A stretch of DNA of 10,974 nucleotides from Desulfotomaculum sp. GTDB taxonomy: Bacteria; Bacillota; Desulfotomaculia; Desulfotomaculales; Nap2-2B. Location: the NCBI GenBank assembly GCA_003513005.1, contig DOTD01000019.1, positions 1-10,974 on the forward strand, read 5' to 3'. Both the position numbers and the translations under genes were made by a program. The notes under the pieces were generated by a model that ran no database searches, had not been told where the DNA came from, and worked only from the letters and a program-made list of their open reading frames with translations. Below, piece by piece: positions 1 to 6,997 of the stretch (position 1 is the stretch's first letter; every line of letters begins with the position of its first letter).

Positions 1-1070
1 AGATCCATCGCTGTAGTACTAGAATAATCGCTGCAAAAAAAGTTAGGGAAAAATCTTTAAAATATGGCGATATAATTATAGAAAAATCAGGTGGTAGTCC
101 AACCCAACCAGTGGGTAGAGTTGTATTTTTTGAGAAAGAAGACAAAAAATATCTATTTAATAATTTCACTTCAGTTTTACGCTTGAAAGATAGCAAAATA
201 AACTTTCCCAAGTATGTATTTTATCATTTATTTGCAAATTATAAAAACGGTTCTACAATAAAATATCAAAATAAAACAACTGGGATATTAAATTTAAAAT
301 TAGATAGATTTATTAATGAAACGGAGTTATTACTCCCGTCTCTTGAAACCCAAAAGCAAATTGCCAAAACCCTGGATACCACTGCGGGACTGCTTACCAT
401 GCGCAAACAGCAGCTTGCAGAATTGGATGAGCTAATCAAATCTATCTTTTATAATATGTTTGGCGATCCCGTGACTAATGAGAAGGAATGGGATATTAAA
501 CAACTGAGAGTACTAAGTATATTGATAACTAAGGGTTCATCACCAACTTGGCAAGGGGTTAATTACACTGATGATAAGAGTCAAGTACTTTTTATTACAA
601 GTGAAAATGTACGCGAAGGATATTTGGATTTCTCAAAACGGAAATATCTTGAAAAGAAGTTTAATGAAATTCAAAATCGTTCCATTTTAAAGTACGGAGA
701 TTTATTAGTTAATATAGTCGGTGCATCTATAGGTAGAGCTGCGGTTTTTTACTCGGACGAAGTTGCAAATATTAATCAAGCTGTTGCTCTGGTGCGTTGC
801 AACAAAGAAGTATGTCTAACCTATCTTTGTTATTATTTAAATTCTCCTAAGGCGTTGCAAATGTATAATGAAATGCAAGTAGATGTAGCAAGGGCTAATT
901 TAAGTTTGAAAAATATAGGCGATTTAGCAATTATTTATCCACCTATACCACTCCAAAACCAATTCGCTGAAATAGTCGCCAGAATAGAAGCGCAGAAAGC
1001 CCTTGTTAAAAAGGCTATTGACGAAACACAGTACTTGTTTGATAGTTTGATAAGCCAGTATTTCGAATAG
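1..1070 (+). CDS. hsdS: Type I restriction-modification specificity subunit HsdS, 5'-truncated by the window edge
   Basis: The frame is open from the window edge (first full codon at base 3), so the GTG at 111 is internal and not the start. HsdS gives the type I methylase/restriction complex its DNA target, each of its two target recognition domains (TRDs) reading one half of a split site. Visible parts: the end of TRD1 (KYGDIIIEKSGGSPTQPVGR, typical of Methylase_S domains), a central conserved helical spacer (LETQKQIAKTLD through IKSIFYNMFGDP), a full TRD2 (from about EWDIKQLRV, including YGDLLVNIVGASIGR), and a C-terminal helical repeat (PLQNQFAEIVARIEAQK) mirroring the spacer. About 355 residues remain of a usual 400-450, so only the N-terminal part is missing. 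TRDs are AT-rich while the spacer is less so, consistent with TRD exchange. The methylase gene hsdM is expected upstream, outside the window. Family assignment is firm; the recognition sequence cannot be inferred. Confidence 0.93.
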   Translation, partial: IHRCSTRIIAAKKVREKSLKYGDIIIEKSGGSPTQPVGRVVFFEKEDKKYLFNNFTSVLRLKDSKINFPKYVFYHLFANYKNGSTIKYQNKTTGILNLKLDRFINETELLLPSLETQKQIAKTLDTTAGLLTMRKQQLAELDELIKSIFYNMFGDPVTNEKEWDIKQLRVLSILITKGSSPTWQGVNYTDDKSQVLFITSENVREGYLDFSKRKYLEKKFNEIQNRSILKYGDLLVNIVGASIGRAAVFYSDEVANINQAVALVRCNKEVCLTYLCYYLNSPKALQMYNEMQVDVARANLSLKNIGDLAIIYPPIPLQNQFAEIVARIEAQKALVKKAIDETQYLFDSLISQYFE

Positions 1071-1116
1071 TAAATATACATTAAAACCATGCCTATCAAG
1101 TTCACTAAATAGATAT

Positions 1117-1142
1117 CCATGCCGCTGAAGCAGCGTCAGCAT
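1117..1142 (+). repeat. Left flanking hairpin of the 1.1-1.6 kb element
   Basis: CGCTG-AAG-CAGCG (1123-1135) forms a tight hairpin, with ATGC/GCAT outside it (1119-1122 with 1139-1142). The string CCATGCCGCTGAAGCAGCG is echoed in the same orientation by the hairpin at 1614-1638. Two similar, directly oriented subterminal hairpins around an element are a hallmark of IS200/IS605-type single-strand transposons; whether that applies here is inference. It could also simply be a hairpin after hsdS, but no T-run follows it, so it is not a good terminator. Confidence 0.4.
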
Positions 1143-1162
1143 AAAGGACGAAACTTCTTCAG

Positions 1163-1590
1163 TAAAGGAAGGTCAAATGCCTCAAGTGCGATTTTGAGCC
1201 TTTATTTAATGAACGAGTGAACCCGAGTGTAAGCGAGGGAATTTGTTTGAGGCGCATAAGCGCTTAAGTTATGGCTTACGCCCGAGGGTTTAGAGGACGT
1301 CGTTGTTCACAGGTGAGCGATATTGCGGAGTGCCGCTGCAACGCCCGGTGAAGCTTCGGTTACAGGACCGCGGTGCGAAACTAGCGGCACACTCAAAGTT
1401 TCTTGAAAAGGCTTTGTGATGCCGGGGATTTATTGTTCGGTGTATTTCGAACCTGCCTTGCCGCCTTTGCAGCGCCGCTGGTCCTGTCCGAAGCGAACCG
1501 TTGGCGTTTGCCGGCACGGAGCACCTGAGCGAACCGTGATGACGACGGCCTGATACGAATATGAGCACGTAGGCAGTTGACCTTCCTGAT
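1163..1590 (+). ncRNA. Large structured RNA element (candidate HEARO/OMEGA-like RNA or MITE-like insertion)
   Basis: No credible ORF lies here, yet the sequence is dense in pairing. Seen directly: a terminal helix between 1167-1182 and 1571-1586 (15 of 16 pairs, central A/G mismatch); GCCTCAA 1179-1185 with TTGAGGC 1247-1253, which competes with the inner end of that helix; 1252-1261 with 1274-1281; about 12 pairs between 1298-1311 and 1536-1548, including wobbles and a bulge; 1328-1337 with 1383-1394 (ten pairs, 2-nt bulge); and hairpins 1435-1452 and 1498-1519. ACAGGACCGCGG at 1362-1373, in the loop of the 1328/1394 stem, is complementary to 1474-1486 (12 pairs, one bulge), which would be a pseudoknot. 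Size, pseudoknot and lack of ORF recall HEARO (OMEGA-type) RNAs; that comparison is from memory, and no IsrB/IscB-type nuclease gene is in the window. Alternatives are an unknown large RNA or a MITE whose inverted repeats are the terminal helix. The strand is chosen by analogy, since the pairings also exist on the complement. Confidence 0.5.
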
Positions 1591-1613
1591 AAAGTTAATT
1601 TTCAGTTTAGCTC

Positions 1614-1638
1614 CATATGCTGCTAACGCAGCGCCATC
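1614..1638 (+). repeat. Right flanking hairpin of the 1.1-1.6 kb element
   Basis: GCTGC-TAAC-GCAGC (1619-1632) is a perfect 5-bp hairpin. It shares CCAT, GC-GCT-A-GCAGCG and TCAG in the same order and orientation with the left hairpin at 1117-1142, allowing small gaps. Together they bracket the structured RNA-like region. No clear target-site duplication was found next to either hairpin. Confidence 0.4.
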
Positions 1639-1661
1639 AGATGATGAAAAAGTTTTTAAGA

Positions 1662-1683
1662 TTAGTTACTTCTTAGTTACTTC
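1662..1683 (+). repeat. Perfect tandem duplication of an 11-base unit upstream of hsdR
   Basis: TTAGTTACTTC occurs twice head to tail (1662-1672 and 1673-1683), ending 21 bases before the hsdR start codon and ten before its ribosome binding site (TGAGGT, 1693-1698). It could be a slippage product, a repeat-number switch affecting hsdR translation or transcription, or a footprint of the adjacent element. Only the duplication itself is directly seen. Confidence 0.75.
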
Positions 1684-1704
1684 GTACAGCAGTGAGGTAA
1701 ATTA

Positions 1705-4700
1705 ATGCCTGCAAACTTTGAGTTCTTGCTGGGACAAGCCGAATATGCAATGTTTGCCGCAGCCTGCGTCGAGGCGGAGAGCGTGCTGGCCTCCTCGCCT
1801 GCGATGGCGGTGGTGGGCATCCGCAAGGCTTTTGAACTGGCCGTAAAATGGGTGTACGCCGCAGACAGCACGATCACCATGCCCTACAAGGACAACCTGC
1901 AGTCGCTGATCCACGAGCCTTCCTTCAGGTTCGCCATGGACGACCGGACCTGGAGCAAGCTCCCCTACATAATCAAACTGGGCAACCTGGCAGCGCATAC
2001 AGATCAAGTGGTCAGCAAAAGCGATGCCGTCCTTTCCCTGTCCTCCCTGTTCGAATTCGTCCAGTGGATTGACTACTGCTACGGCGCCGATTATGAGGAA
2101 CGCCGTTTCAACGAGGCGGATATCCCGTCTGAAAAAGTGGCCCTTGACGAAGTAAAGATCAGAGAAATGAACAGCCTGATCGGGCAGAAGGATTCCGAAA
2201 TTGAGGCGCTGCGCGTAAAAATTGCGGCCATCAGCGAACAGCTTACAGCAAAAAAAGCGCAGCATAAAGAAAAGCGCAAATTTACACCCGGGGATATCTC
2301 CGAATTCCTCACCCGCAAAAAATACATCGACCTGGACTTAAAGCTTTTAGGATGGATACCCGGCGACGATATCCAGGAAGAAGTTGAACTCTTCGGCATG
2401 CCCAACAGCGAGGAAAAAGGCTTCGCCGATTACGTGCTCTATGGCAAAGACGGGCTTCCCCTGGCCGTCATCGAAGCCAAGCGCACTTCCAAAGACCCGA
2501 AGACCGGAACCCAGCAGGCCAAACTGTATGCGGACTGCCTGGAGAAAATGGCCGGCAGGCGGCCGCTGATCTTTACCACCAACGGCTCTGAAACCTATTT
2601 TTGGGACGATCTTTTATTCCCGCAGCGAAAGGTCAGCGGGGTCTTTTCCAAAGCCGACCTGGAAAAACTGATCAACCGCCGCGCCGAGATCAAAGCCCTG
2701 AACGAAATCCCGGTTGACGATCAAATAACCGACCGGTACTACCAAAAGGAAGCCGTCCGCGCGGTCTGCGAAAATATTGAAAAAGGCCACCGCAAAGCTT
2801 TGCTGGTGATGGCGACCGGCACGGGCAAAACAAGGACGGCCGCCAGCTTAGCCGACGTCCTGTCACGCGGCGGGCAGATCACCAACACCCTGTTTTTGGC
2901 GGACAGGATCGCCCTGGTGGCGCAGGCGAAAGACGCCTTCAAAAACTACCTGCCGGATATGTCCCTGTGCAGCCTGCTTAACAACAAGGACGACAAGGAT
3001 GCCCGGATCGTGTTTTCAACCTACCCGACGATGCTCAACTCCATTGGCACGGTCAAAAACGAGGACGGCCGGCGGCTGTTTACTCCGGCCCATTTTGACC
3101 TGATCATCGTCGATGAAGCCCACCGGAGCATCTTTAAAAAATACCGGGCGATTTTTGAATACTTCGACGGCCTGCTCGTCGGTCTTACCGCCACGCCCCG
3201 GGTGGAAGTGGACCGCAATACCTACGACTTCTTTGAAATGGAAAGCGGCGTGCCCACCTACGCCTACGAATACGAAACGGCGCAGCAGGACAAAGTGCTG
3301 GTTCCCTACCACAACATCGAAGTAACGACGAAGTTCCTGGAGCAGGGCATTGTCTACGACGACCTTTCCGAGGAAGACAAACAGCGTTATGAGGAAGATT
3401 TCACCGACGAGGACAGCGAAATGCCGGAATTCATCCCCTCCCCGGCAATCAACGAATTTATTTTCAACCAGGCCACCGTCGACATGGTCCTGGAAGACCT
3501 GATGACCAAAGGCATCAAGGTTGCCGGCGGCGACAGGCTGGGCAAGACCGTCATCTTCGCCCAGAATAAAAAGCACGCCCAGTATATCGTCGAGCGCTTT
3601 GACAAACTCTACCCGCAGTACAAGGGCAGCTTTGCCAGGCGGGTAGTCTGCGGCGACAGCTATGCCCAGACGCTGATTGACCATTTCAAGATTGCCGGGC
3701 AGGAGCCCCATATCGCCGTATCGGTGGATATGCTGGATACAGGGATAGACGTAAGAGAGATTGTCAACCTGGTTTTTTTCAAGCGCGTGCGGTCCAAGAT
3801 CAAGTTCTGGCAGATGATCGGCCGCGGCACGAGAACCTGCGAAAACCTCTTCGGAGAAGGCCTGCATAAAACCCACTTTCTAATCTTCGACTACCTGGGA
3901 AATTTCGAATTCTTCCGGGTCAATAAAGACGGGATCAAGGGCAGCGAGACACAGAGCCTTTCCGAAGCAATCTTTGTCAAACGGGTACGCCTGATTCATC
4001 ACCTTCAGCACTCTGCCTTTATCGATCAGCCTTACCAGGCAATCCGCTCAGACCTCGTAGATACCGTGCTGGACCAGATCAAGGCGCTGAATACCGATCT
4101 CATCTCGGTCAAACTGCAGCTGCAGTATGTCGAGAAGTATAAAGACGCGGACACATTCACCTGCCTGTCCGATCCGGACAAGCACGAACTGGCTGTCCGC
4201 CTTGCCCCGGTTGTCTATATGGATGACAATGACGAATACGCCAAACGGTTTGATAATTTCATGTACGAAATTATGCTGGCTCAAATTGAAGGGATGCCGC
4301 ACTTTGAAAAGTGCAGAAAACAGCTTGTCAACACCTGCCGCAGCCTGGCCGGACGCGTTACCATCCCGCAGATCAAGGAAAAGATTGAACTTGTCAATAC
4401 CGTCGTCACGGAAGAATTCTGGCAGGCCTGCGGTATCATAGAGCTTGAAAAGGTCCGCTTGGAACTGCGCGGCCTGATCAAGTTCATCGTCGACGAGCCC
4501 GGGAAAAACCTGATCTACACCAACTTGGCCGATGAAGTCTTGTTGGTTAAAGAAGGTGAAACGCTGGAGCCCGCTTACACGTTTGAGGATTACAAACTGA
4601 AGGTAAACCGCTATATAGAACAAAACAGCAACCATCTTGCCATACATAAGCTGCGCAGCAATATCCCGCTTACCGCCCTGGACTATGCAAGCCTGGAACA

Positions 4701-5049
4701 AATCTTTACCGGGGAACTCGGTACAAAAGAGGATTACCAGCGGGAATACCAGGACACACCGTTTGGCCTTCTTGTCCGCAAGATTGCCAGGATGGAATAT
4801 GAAGCCGCCTGTGAGGCGTTTTCCGAATTTATCAATGACCAGTCTATAAATCAGGCGCAGATCGTATTTATCAAAAAGATCATTGATTATATTACGCAAA
4901 ACGGTTATATCGAAAATGTCTCCGAGCTGATGAAACCGCCTTTTGACAAACCCCAGAGCATGATCAAGCTGTTCGACGGTTCAAGGCAAAAAAAGATCGT
5001 CGAGGCGGTTAAAAAGATCAAAGAAAATGCGCTGGAACCAGCCGGCTGA
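1705..5049 (+). CDS. hsdR: Type I restriction enzyme HsdR: endonuclease and DNA translocase subunit
   Basis: This is the motor and nuclease subunit of a type I R-M complex, which translocates DNA with ATP and cuts unmethylated DNA away from the recognition site. Order of parts in 1114 residues: N-terminal DUF4145-like helical domain (about 5-125), charged coiled-coil linker (about 145-190), PD-(D/E)XK nuclease (about 195-325; D242, and E257/K259 in VIEAKR), SF2 translocase with Walker A TGTGKT (K375), DEAH at 470-473, motif III TAT at 495-497 and motif VI QMIGRGTR (703-710), then a long helical C-terminal domain of EcoEI HsdR type. All key residues are present and length is normal, so the enzyme looks intact. 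The ATG start is supported by TGAGGT at 1693-1698, six bases upstream. Codon and base use is clearly more GC-rich than hsdS. Placement about 630 bases after hsdS, rather than a tight operon, is unusual. It converges with the CinA-like gene. Confidence 0.97.
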   Translation: MPANFEFLLGQAEYAMFAAACVEAESVLASSPAMAVVGIRKAFELAVKWVYAADSTITMPYKDNLQSLIHEPSFRFAMDDRTWSKLPYIIKLGNLAAHTDQVVSKSDAVLSLSSLFEFVQWIDYCYGADYEERRFNEADIPSEKVALDEVKIREMNSLIGQKDSEIEALRVKIAAISEQLTAKKAQHKEKRKFTPGDISEFLTRKKYIDLDLKLLGWIPGDDIQEEVELFGMPNSEEKGFADYVLYGKDGLPLAVIEAKRTSKDPKTGTQQAKLYADCLEKMAGRRPLIFTTNGSETYFWDDLLFPQRKVSGVFSKADLEKLINRRAEIKALNEIPVDDQITDRYYQKEAVRAVCENIEKGHRKALLVMATGTGKTRTAASLADVLSRGGQITNTLFLADRIALVAQAKDAFKNYLPDMSLCSLLNNKDDKDARIVFSTYPTMLNSIGTVKNEDGRRLFTPAHFDLIIVDEAHRSIFKKYRAIFEYFDGLLVGLTATPRVEVDRNTYDFFEMESGVPTYAYEYETAQQDKVLVPYHNIEVTTKFLEQGIVYDDLSEEDKQRYEEDFTDEDSEMPEFIPSPAINEFIFNQATVDMVLEDLMTKGIKVAGGDRLGKTVIFAQNKKHAQYIVERFDKLYPQYKGSFARRVVCGDSYAQTLIDHFKIAGQEPHIAVSVDMLDTGIDVREIVNLVFFKRVRSKIKFWQMIGRGTRTCENLFGEGLHKTHFLIFDYLGNFEFFRVNKDGIKGSETQSLSEAIFVKRVRLIHHLQHSAFIDQPYQAIRSDLVDTVLDQIKALNTDLISVKLQLQYVEKYKDADTFTCLSDPDKHELAVRLAPVVYMDDNDEYAKRFDNFMYEIMLAQIEGMPHFEKCRKQLVNTCRSLAGRVTIPQIKEKIELVNTVVTEEFWQACGIIELEKVRLELRGLIKFIVDEPGKNLIYTNLADEVLLVKEGETLEPAYTFEDYKLKVNRYIEQNSNHLAIHKLRSNIPLTALDYASLEQIFTGELGTKEDYQREYQDTPFGLLVRKIARMEYEAACEAFSEFINDQSINQAQIVFIKKIIDYITQNGYIENVSELMKPPFDKPQSMIKLFDGSRQKKIVEAVKKIKENALEPAG

Positions 5050-5088
5050 AAAAATAAAGCAGCTTAACAGATAAGCCTGAAAAGCTGC
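5049..5088 (-). terminator. Rho-independent terminator of the CinA-like gene
   Basis: Read on the minus strand, GCAGCTT ... AAGCTGC (plus 5082-5088 and 5059-5065) forms a 7-bp stem with a smaller inner CAG/CTG pairing, followed by TTTATTTTTT. This is a good intrinsic terminator for the minus-strand gene, and its T-tract abuts the hsdR stop codon. On the plus strand the hairpin lacks a following T-run, so hsdR does not obviously share it. Confidence 0.65.
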
Positions 5089-5116
5089 GCCGTTATATTG
5101 TTATTGACGTTCTAAA

Positions 5117-6346
5117 TTAGCCTTCCTGGCCAAAATCCCTGCCAATCCGCCAGAGAGTGGACAATGTCAGCTGGGCCGCTCTTTCCTTTATATCCTGGGG
5201 CAATCCCCATAAGACAAATTCACCCGAACGGGTTTTGCCGTTATGGTTAGTTGCAATGTAAATTGTCCCGCGTAATTTTTTTTCTTTGCCAGTTTCTTTA
5301 ATTTTACCCGTTACCGCAATGCTTAAGTCAGGATTGACAGCTTTTTTGCACCAGTCAGCAAGCTGTTCAGCCTGTTCCTTGCCCGGCAATGGAGAAAAAG
5401 AGAGATTTTCTATCCCTGGATTATTGCTTCCGATGATAAAACCCGCTTTATAAAAATTGCCCGGGTTTTTAATTACATTTAGCTGGTTGGCAAGCACTCC
5501 GCCAGTTAAATACTCCACGGTAGCCAGTGTCAGCCTTCTGCTTTCAAATTGCCTGCCTACAACATCCGCGAGAGTTTCGTCGTCCGTTCCGAAAATGTAG
5601 TCACCCACCCGCTGGCGGATTTTCTCTTCGAGTTCTGCGTTCATCTGCAGCGCTTTTTCCACGCTTTCCGCTTTTGAGGTAATCCGCAAGTGCACCTCGG
5701 AAAACCTGGCGGTAGGCGCCAGGGTCGGGTTTGCGCTTTGGAGCAGATCACCCAGTTGCTGGTCGGCCGTTGATTCACCCAGGCCGCTAAGCTTGATAAC
5801 CCTTGACTTAATGATTTTTCTTTCGCTGCCGAGTTTTTCAAATATAAAAGGTTCAATTTCATTGTTCAGCATCATTTTAAACTCGTTGGGCGGGCCGGGA
5901 ATCAGGACATATATTTTTTCATTTTGCTCAAAAATCATCCCCGGCGCTGTTCCGATGGGGTTGTCCAGCACGATCCCTCCGGGTGGGACGAGGGCCTGCC
6001 TTAAATTATTATCAGGCATCGGAACGTTGCGCTCGTCAAAAAGGCGCCTTGTTATTTTGAGGGCTTTTTCATTTATGACCAGGGGAACGCCAAGTGATTT
6101 GGCCAATGCGTCCCTGCTGAGATCGTCCTCTGTAGGTCCGAGGCCGCCGCTGATTATAATTAAACCTGCCCTCTCGGAAGCCTGTGTGATTGCCTGGGCA
6201 AGACGTTCCAGATTGTCACCGACTGTCACCTGATAAAACAGGTCGATCCCCCATAAAGCAAGGGTTTGTTGAAGATACTGCGAATTTGTGTTTAAAATCT
6301 GGCCAATCATTAGCTCAGTGCCTGTAAAAATAACTTCAGCCTGCAC
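5117..6346 (-). CDS. cinA: CinA-family protein with a degenerate PncC (NMN deamidase) domain
   Basis: A 409-residue protein with the CinA layout: N-terminal MoCF/COG1058 domain (about 1-170; SGGLGPTEDD at 66-75, and the VLIPGPPNEF segment), a middle region, and a C-terminal PncC-like domain (about 255-409). COG1058 domains are linked to ADP-ribose/NAD-derivative pyrophosphatase activity, and PncC domains deamidate NMN. Here the PncC signature TLATAESCTGG reads TLATVEYLTGG (273-283): the catalytic serine is Tyr279. The usual VTGIAGPGG loop reads VTGKIKETG (345-353). The deamidase is therefore probably inactive while the N-terminal domain may work. The GTG start is set by AGGAGG seven bases upstream. 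It follows the SASP gene on the same strand with a 92-base gap. In many Firmicutes cinA sits next to recA; no recA is here, so this may be a divergent paralogue. Family certain; activity inferred. Confidence 0.92.
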   Translation of the reverse strand: MQAEVIFTGTELMIGQILNTNSQYLQQTLALWGIDLFYQVTVGDNLERLAQAITQASERAGLIIISGGLGPTEDDLSRDALAKSLGVPLVINEKALKITRRLFDERNVPMPDNNLRQALVPPGGIVLDNPIGTAPGMIFEQNEKIYVLIPGPPNEFKMMLNNEIEPFIFEKLGSERKIIKSRVIKLSGLGESTADQQLGDLLQSANPTLAPTARFSEVHLRITSKAESVEKALQMNAELEEKIRQRVGDYIFGTDDETLADVVGRQFESRRLTLATVEYLTGGVLANQLNVIKNPGNFYKAGFIIGSNNPGIENLSFSPLPGKEQAEQLADWCKKAVNPDLSIAVTGKIKETGKEKKLRGTIYIATNHNGKTRSGEFVLWGLPQDIKERAAQLTLSTLWRIGRDFGQEG

Positions 6347-6353
6347 TCAAGTT

Positions 6354-6359
6354 CCTCCT
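6354..6359 (-). promoter_or_regulatory. Strong ribosome binding site deciding the GTG start of the CinA-like gene
   Basis: On the minus strand GGAGGAGG precedes the GTG codon (plus 6344-6346) by seven bases. It fixes the initiation codon and predicts efficient translation. Confidence 0.8.
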
Positions 6360-6438
6360 CCAGCTAAAAAGAAGCAAGCATTTTAAGTTTAATACAAACA
6401 AATGCCGGAGTAAACCGGAAAGAGATTAAAATTATTTC

Positions 6439-6771
6439 TTAAAATTCATCACTGATCATTTTACCGGCTTGCGCCTGTTCGTTCCCTATAGCCAGTTTTT
6501 TCTTGTAATTCCAGGCCAGAACGGCTTCCGCAAATAAAACCATTTTTTGGGTCATCGATCCCCCCACGTTCCCGTTTAACCTGGAAGGCAGTTCACCTTT
6601 GTCTATAAGATCGTAATTCTTGATGCCTATTTCTTCGGCCATCTCATTTTTAAACTCTTCCAACGCAGGTAAAACGTAAGAGCGTAATTCTTTTGGTATT
6701 ATATTGTGAGAGACTGACTTGATTAAATCCGGCAAATTATCTTTTGTTAAGACAGGCAAATTATTTTCCAT
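6439..6771 (-). CDS. Extended alpha/beta-type small acid-soluble spore protein (SASP)
   Basis: SASPs coat and protect DNA in dormant endospores and are degraded at germination by the GPR protease. Residues 36-88 carry the family pattern: ALEEFKNEMAEEIGI (36-50, corresponding to the helix with the GPR cleavage site) and LPSRLNGNVGGSMTQKMV (61-78, matching the family's SR-NG-VGG-M-K-M segment) followed by an AEA helix. The protein has 110 residues, against 60-75 for classical alpha/beta SASPs, with about 35 extra N-terminal residues and a roughly 20-residue lysine/glutamate-containing tail. The ATG start is preceded by GGGGAG about eight bases upstream. It is divergent from the small membrane protein gene and lies upstream of the CinA-like gene. 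I could not identify a convincing sigma-G promoter. The SASP family call is good; a role as a minor or regulatory SASP is speculation. Confidence 0.8.
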   Translation of the reverse strand: MENNLPVLTKDNLPDLIKSVSHNIIPKELRSYVLPALEEFKNEMAEEIGIKNYDLIDKGELPSRLNGNVGGSMTQKMVLFAEAVLAWNYKKKLAIGNEQAQAGKMISDEF

Positions 6772-6954
6772 AACTTCAACTCCCCAAACTATATTCTTAT
6801 TTATAAGGTTTGTTTAATCCGTTATTTTATGTGAGGTAATTAAAAATAAATGTGGGAGGAATATCAATTTTTAGGACAGGAATTTATTTATTGCCGGACA
6901 TCTGACTTTCCTATTTACTGAGTTTATGACGGGATTAGCGTTTTCTTCACAATC

Positions 6955-6963
6955 TGACATAAT
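6955..6963 (+). promoter_or_regulatory. Possible extended -10 promoter for the 6998-7502 genes
   Basis: TGACATAAT fits an extended -10 (TGn then CATAAT, one mismatch to TATAAT) 34 bases before the TTG start at 6998. The -35 position (TTAGCG, 6935-6940, 17-base spacing) is poor. AATCTGA occurs twice, ten bases apart (6951-6957 and 6961-6967). Tentative. Confidence 0.35.
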
Positions 6964-6997
6964 CTGAATATTAATGAAAGCAAGGATGTGATTGAAA

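Noticed and set aside
1290..1568. Minus-strand 92-residue frame in the hsdS-hsdR gap
   Set aside because: It lies wholly within the heavily self-paired region, has low-complexity arginine/cysteine-rich translation, no ribosome binding site and no family resemblance; the pairing explains the lack of stops better.
1163..1590. Group II or group I intron remnant
   Set aside because: No recognisable domain V hairpin, GUGYG-type 5' end, group I core motifs or intron-encoded protein were found by eye, though a degraded remnant cannot be excluded without covariance models.
1702..2265. Minus-strand 187-residue frame antisense to hsdR
   Set aside because: Shadow of the GC-rich hsdR codon pattern; no start signal or recognisable domain.
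3016..3876. Minus-strand 286-residue frame antisense to hsdR
   Set aside because: Long only because hsdR codons lack complementary stops; it covers essential hsdR helicase motifs and resembles no protein.
4048..4899. Minus-strand 283-residue frame antisense to hsdR
   Set aside because: Same shadow effect; no ribosome binding site or motif.
5793..6233. Plus-strand 146-residue frame antisense to the CinA-like gene
   Set aside because: Overlaps the conserved MoCF domain of a clear gene and has no start signal.
6400..6420. Terminator between the SASP and CinA-like genes
   Set aside because: Only a 4-bp CCGG/CCGG stem without a proper T-run; too weak to call.
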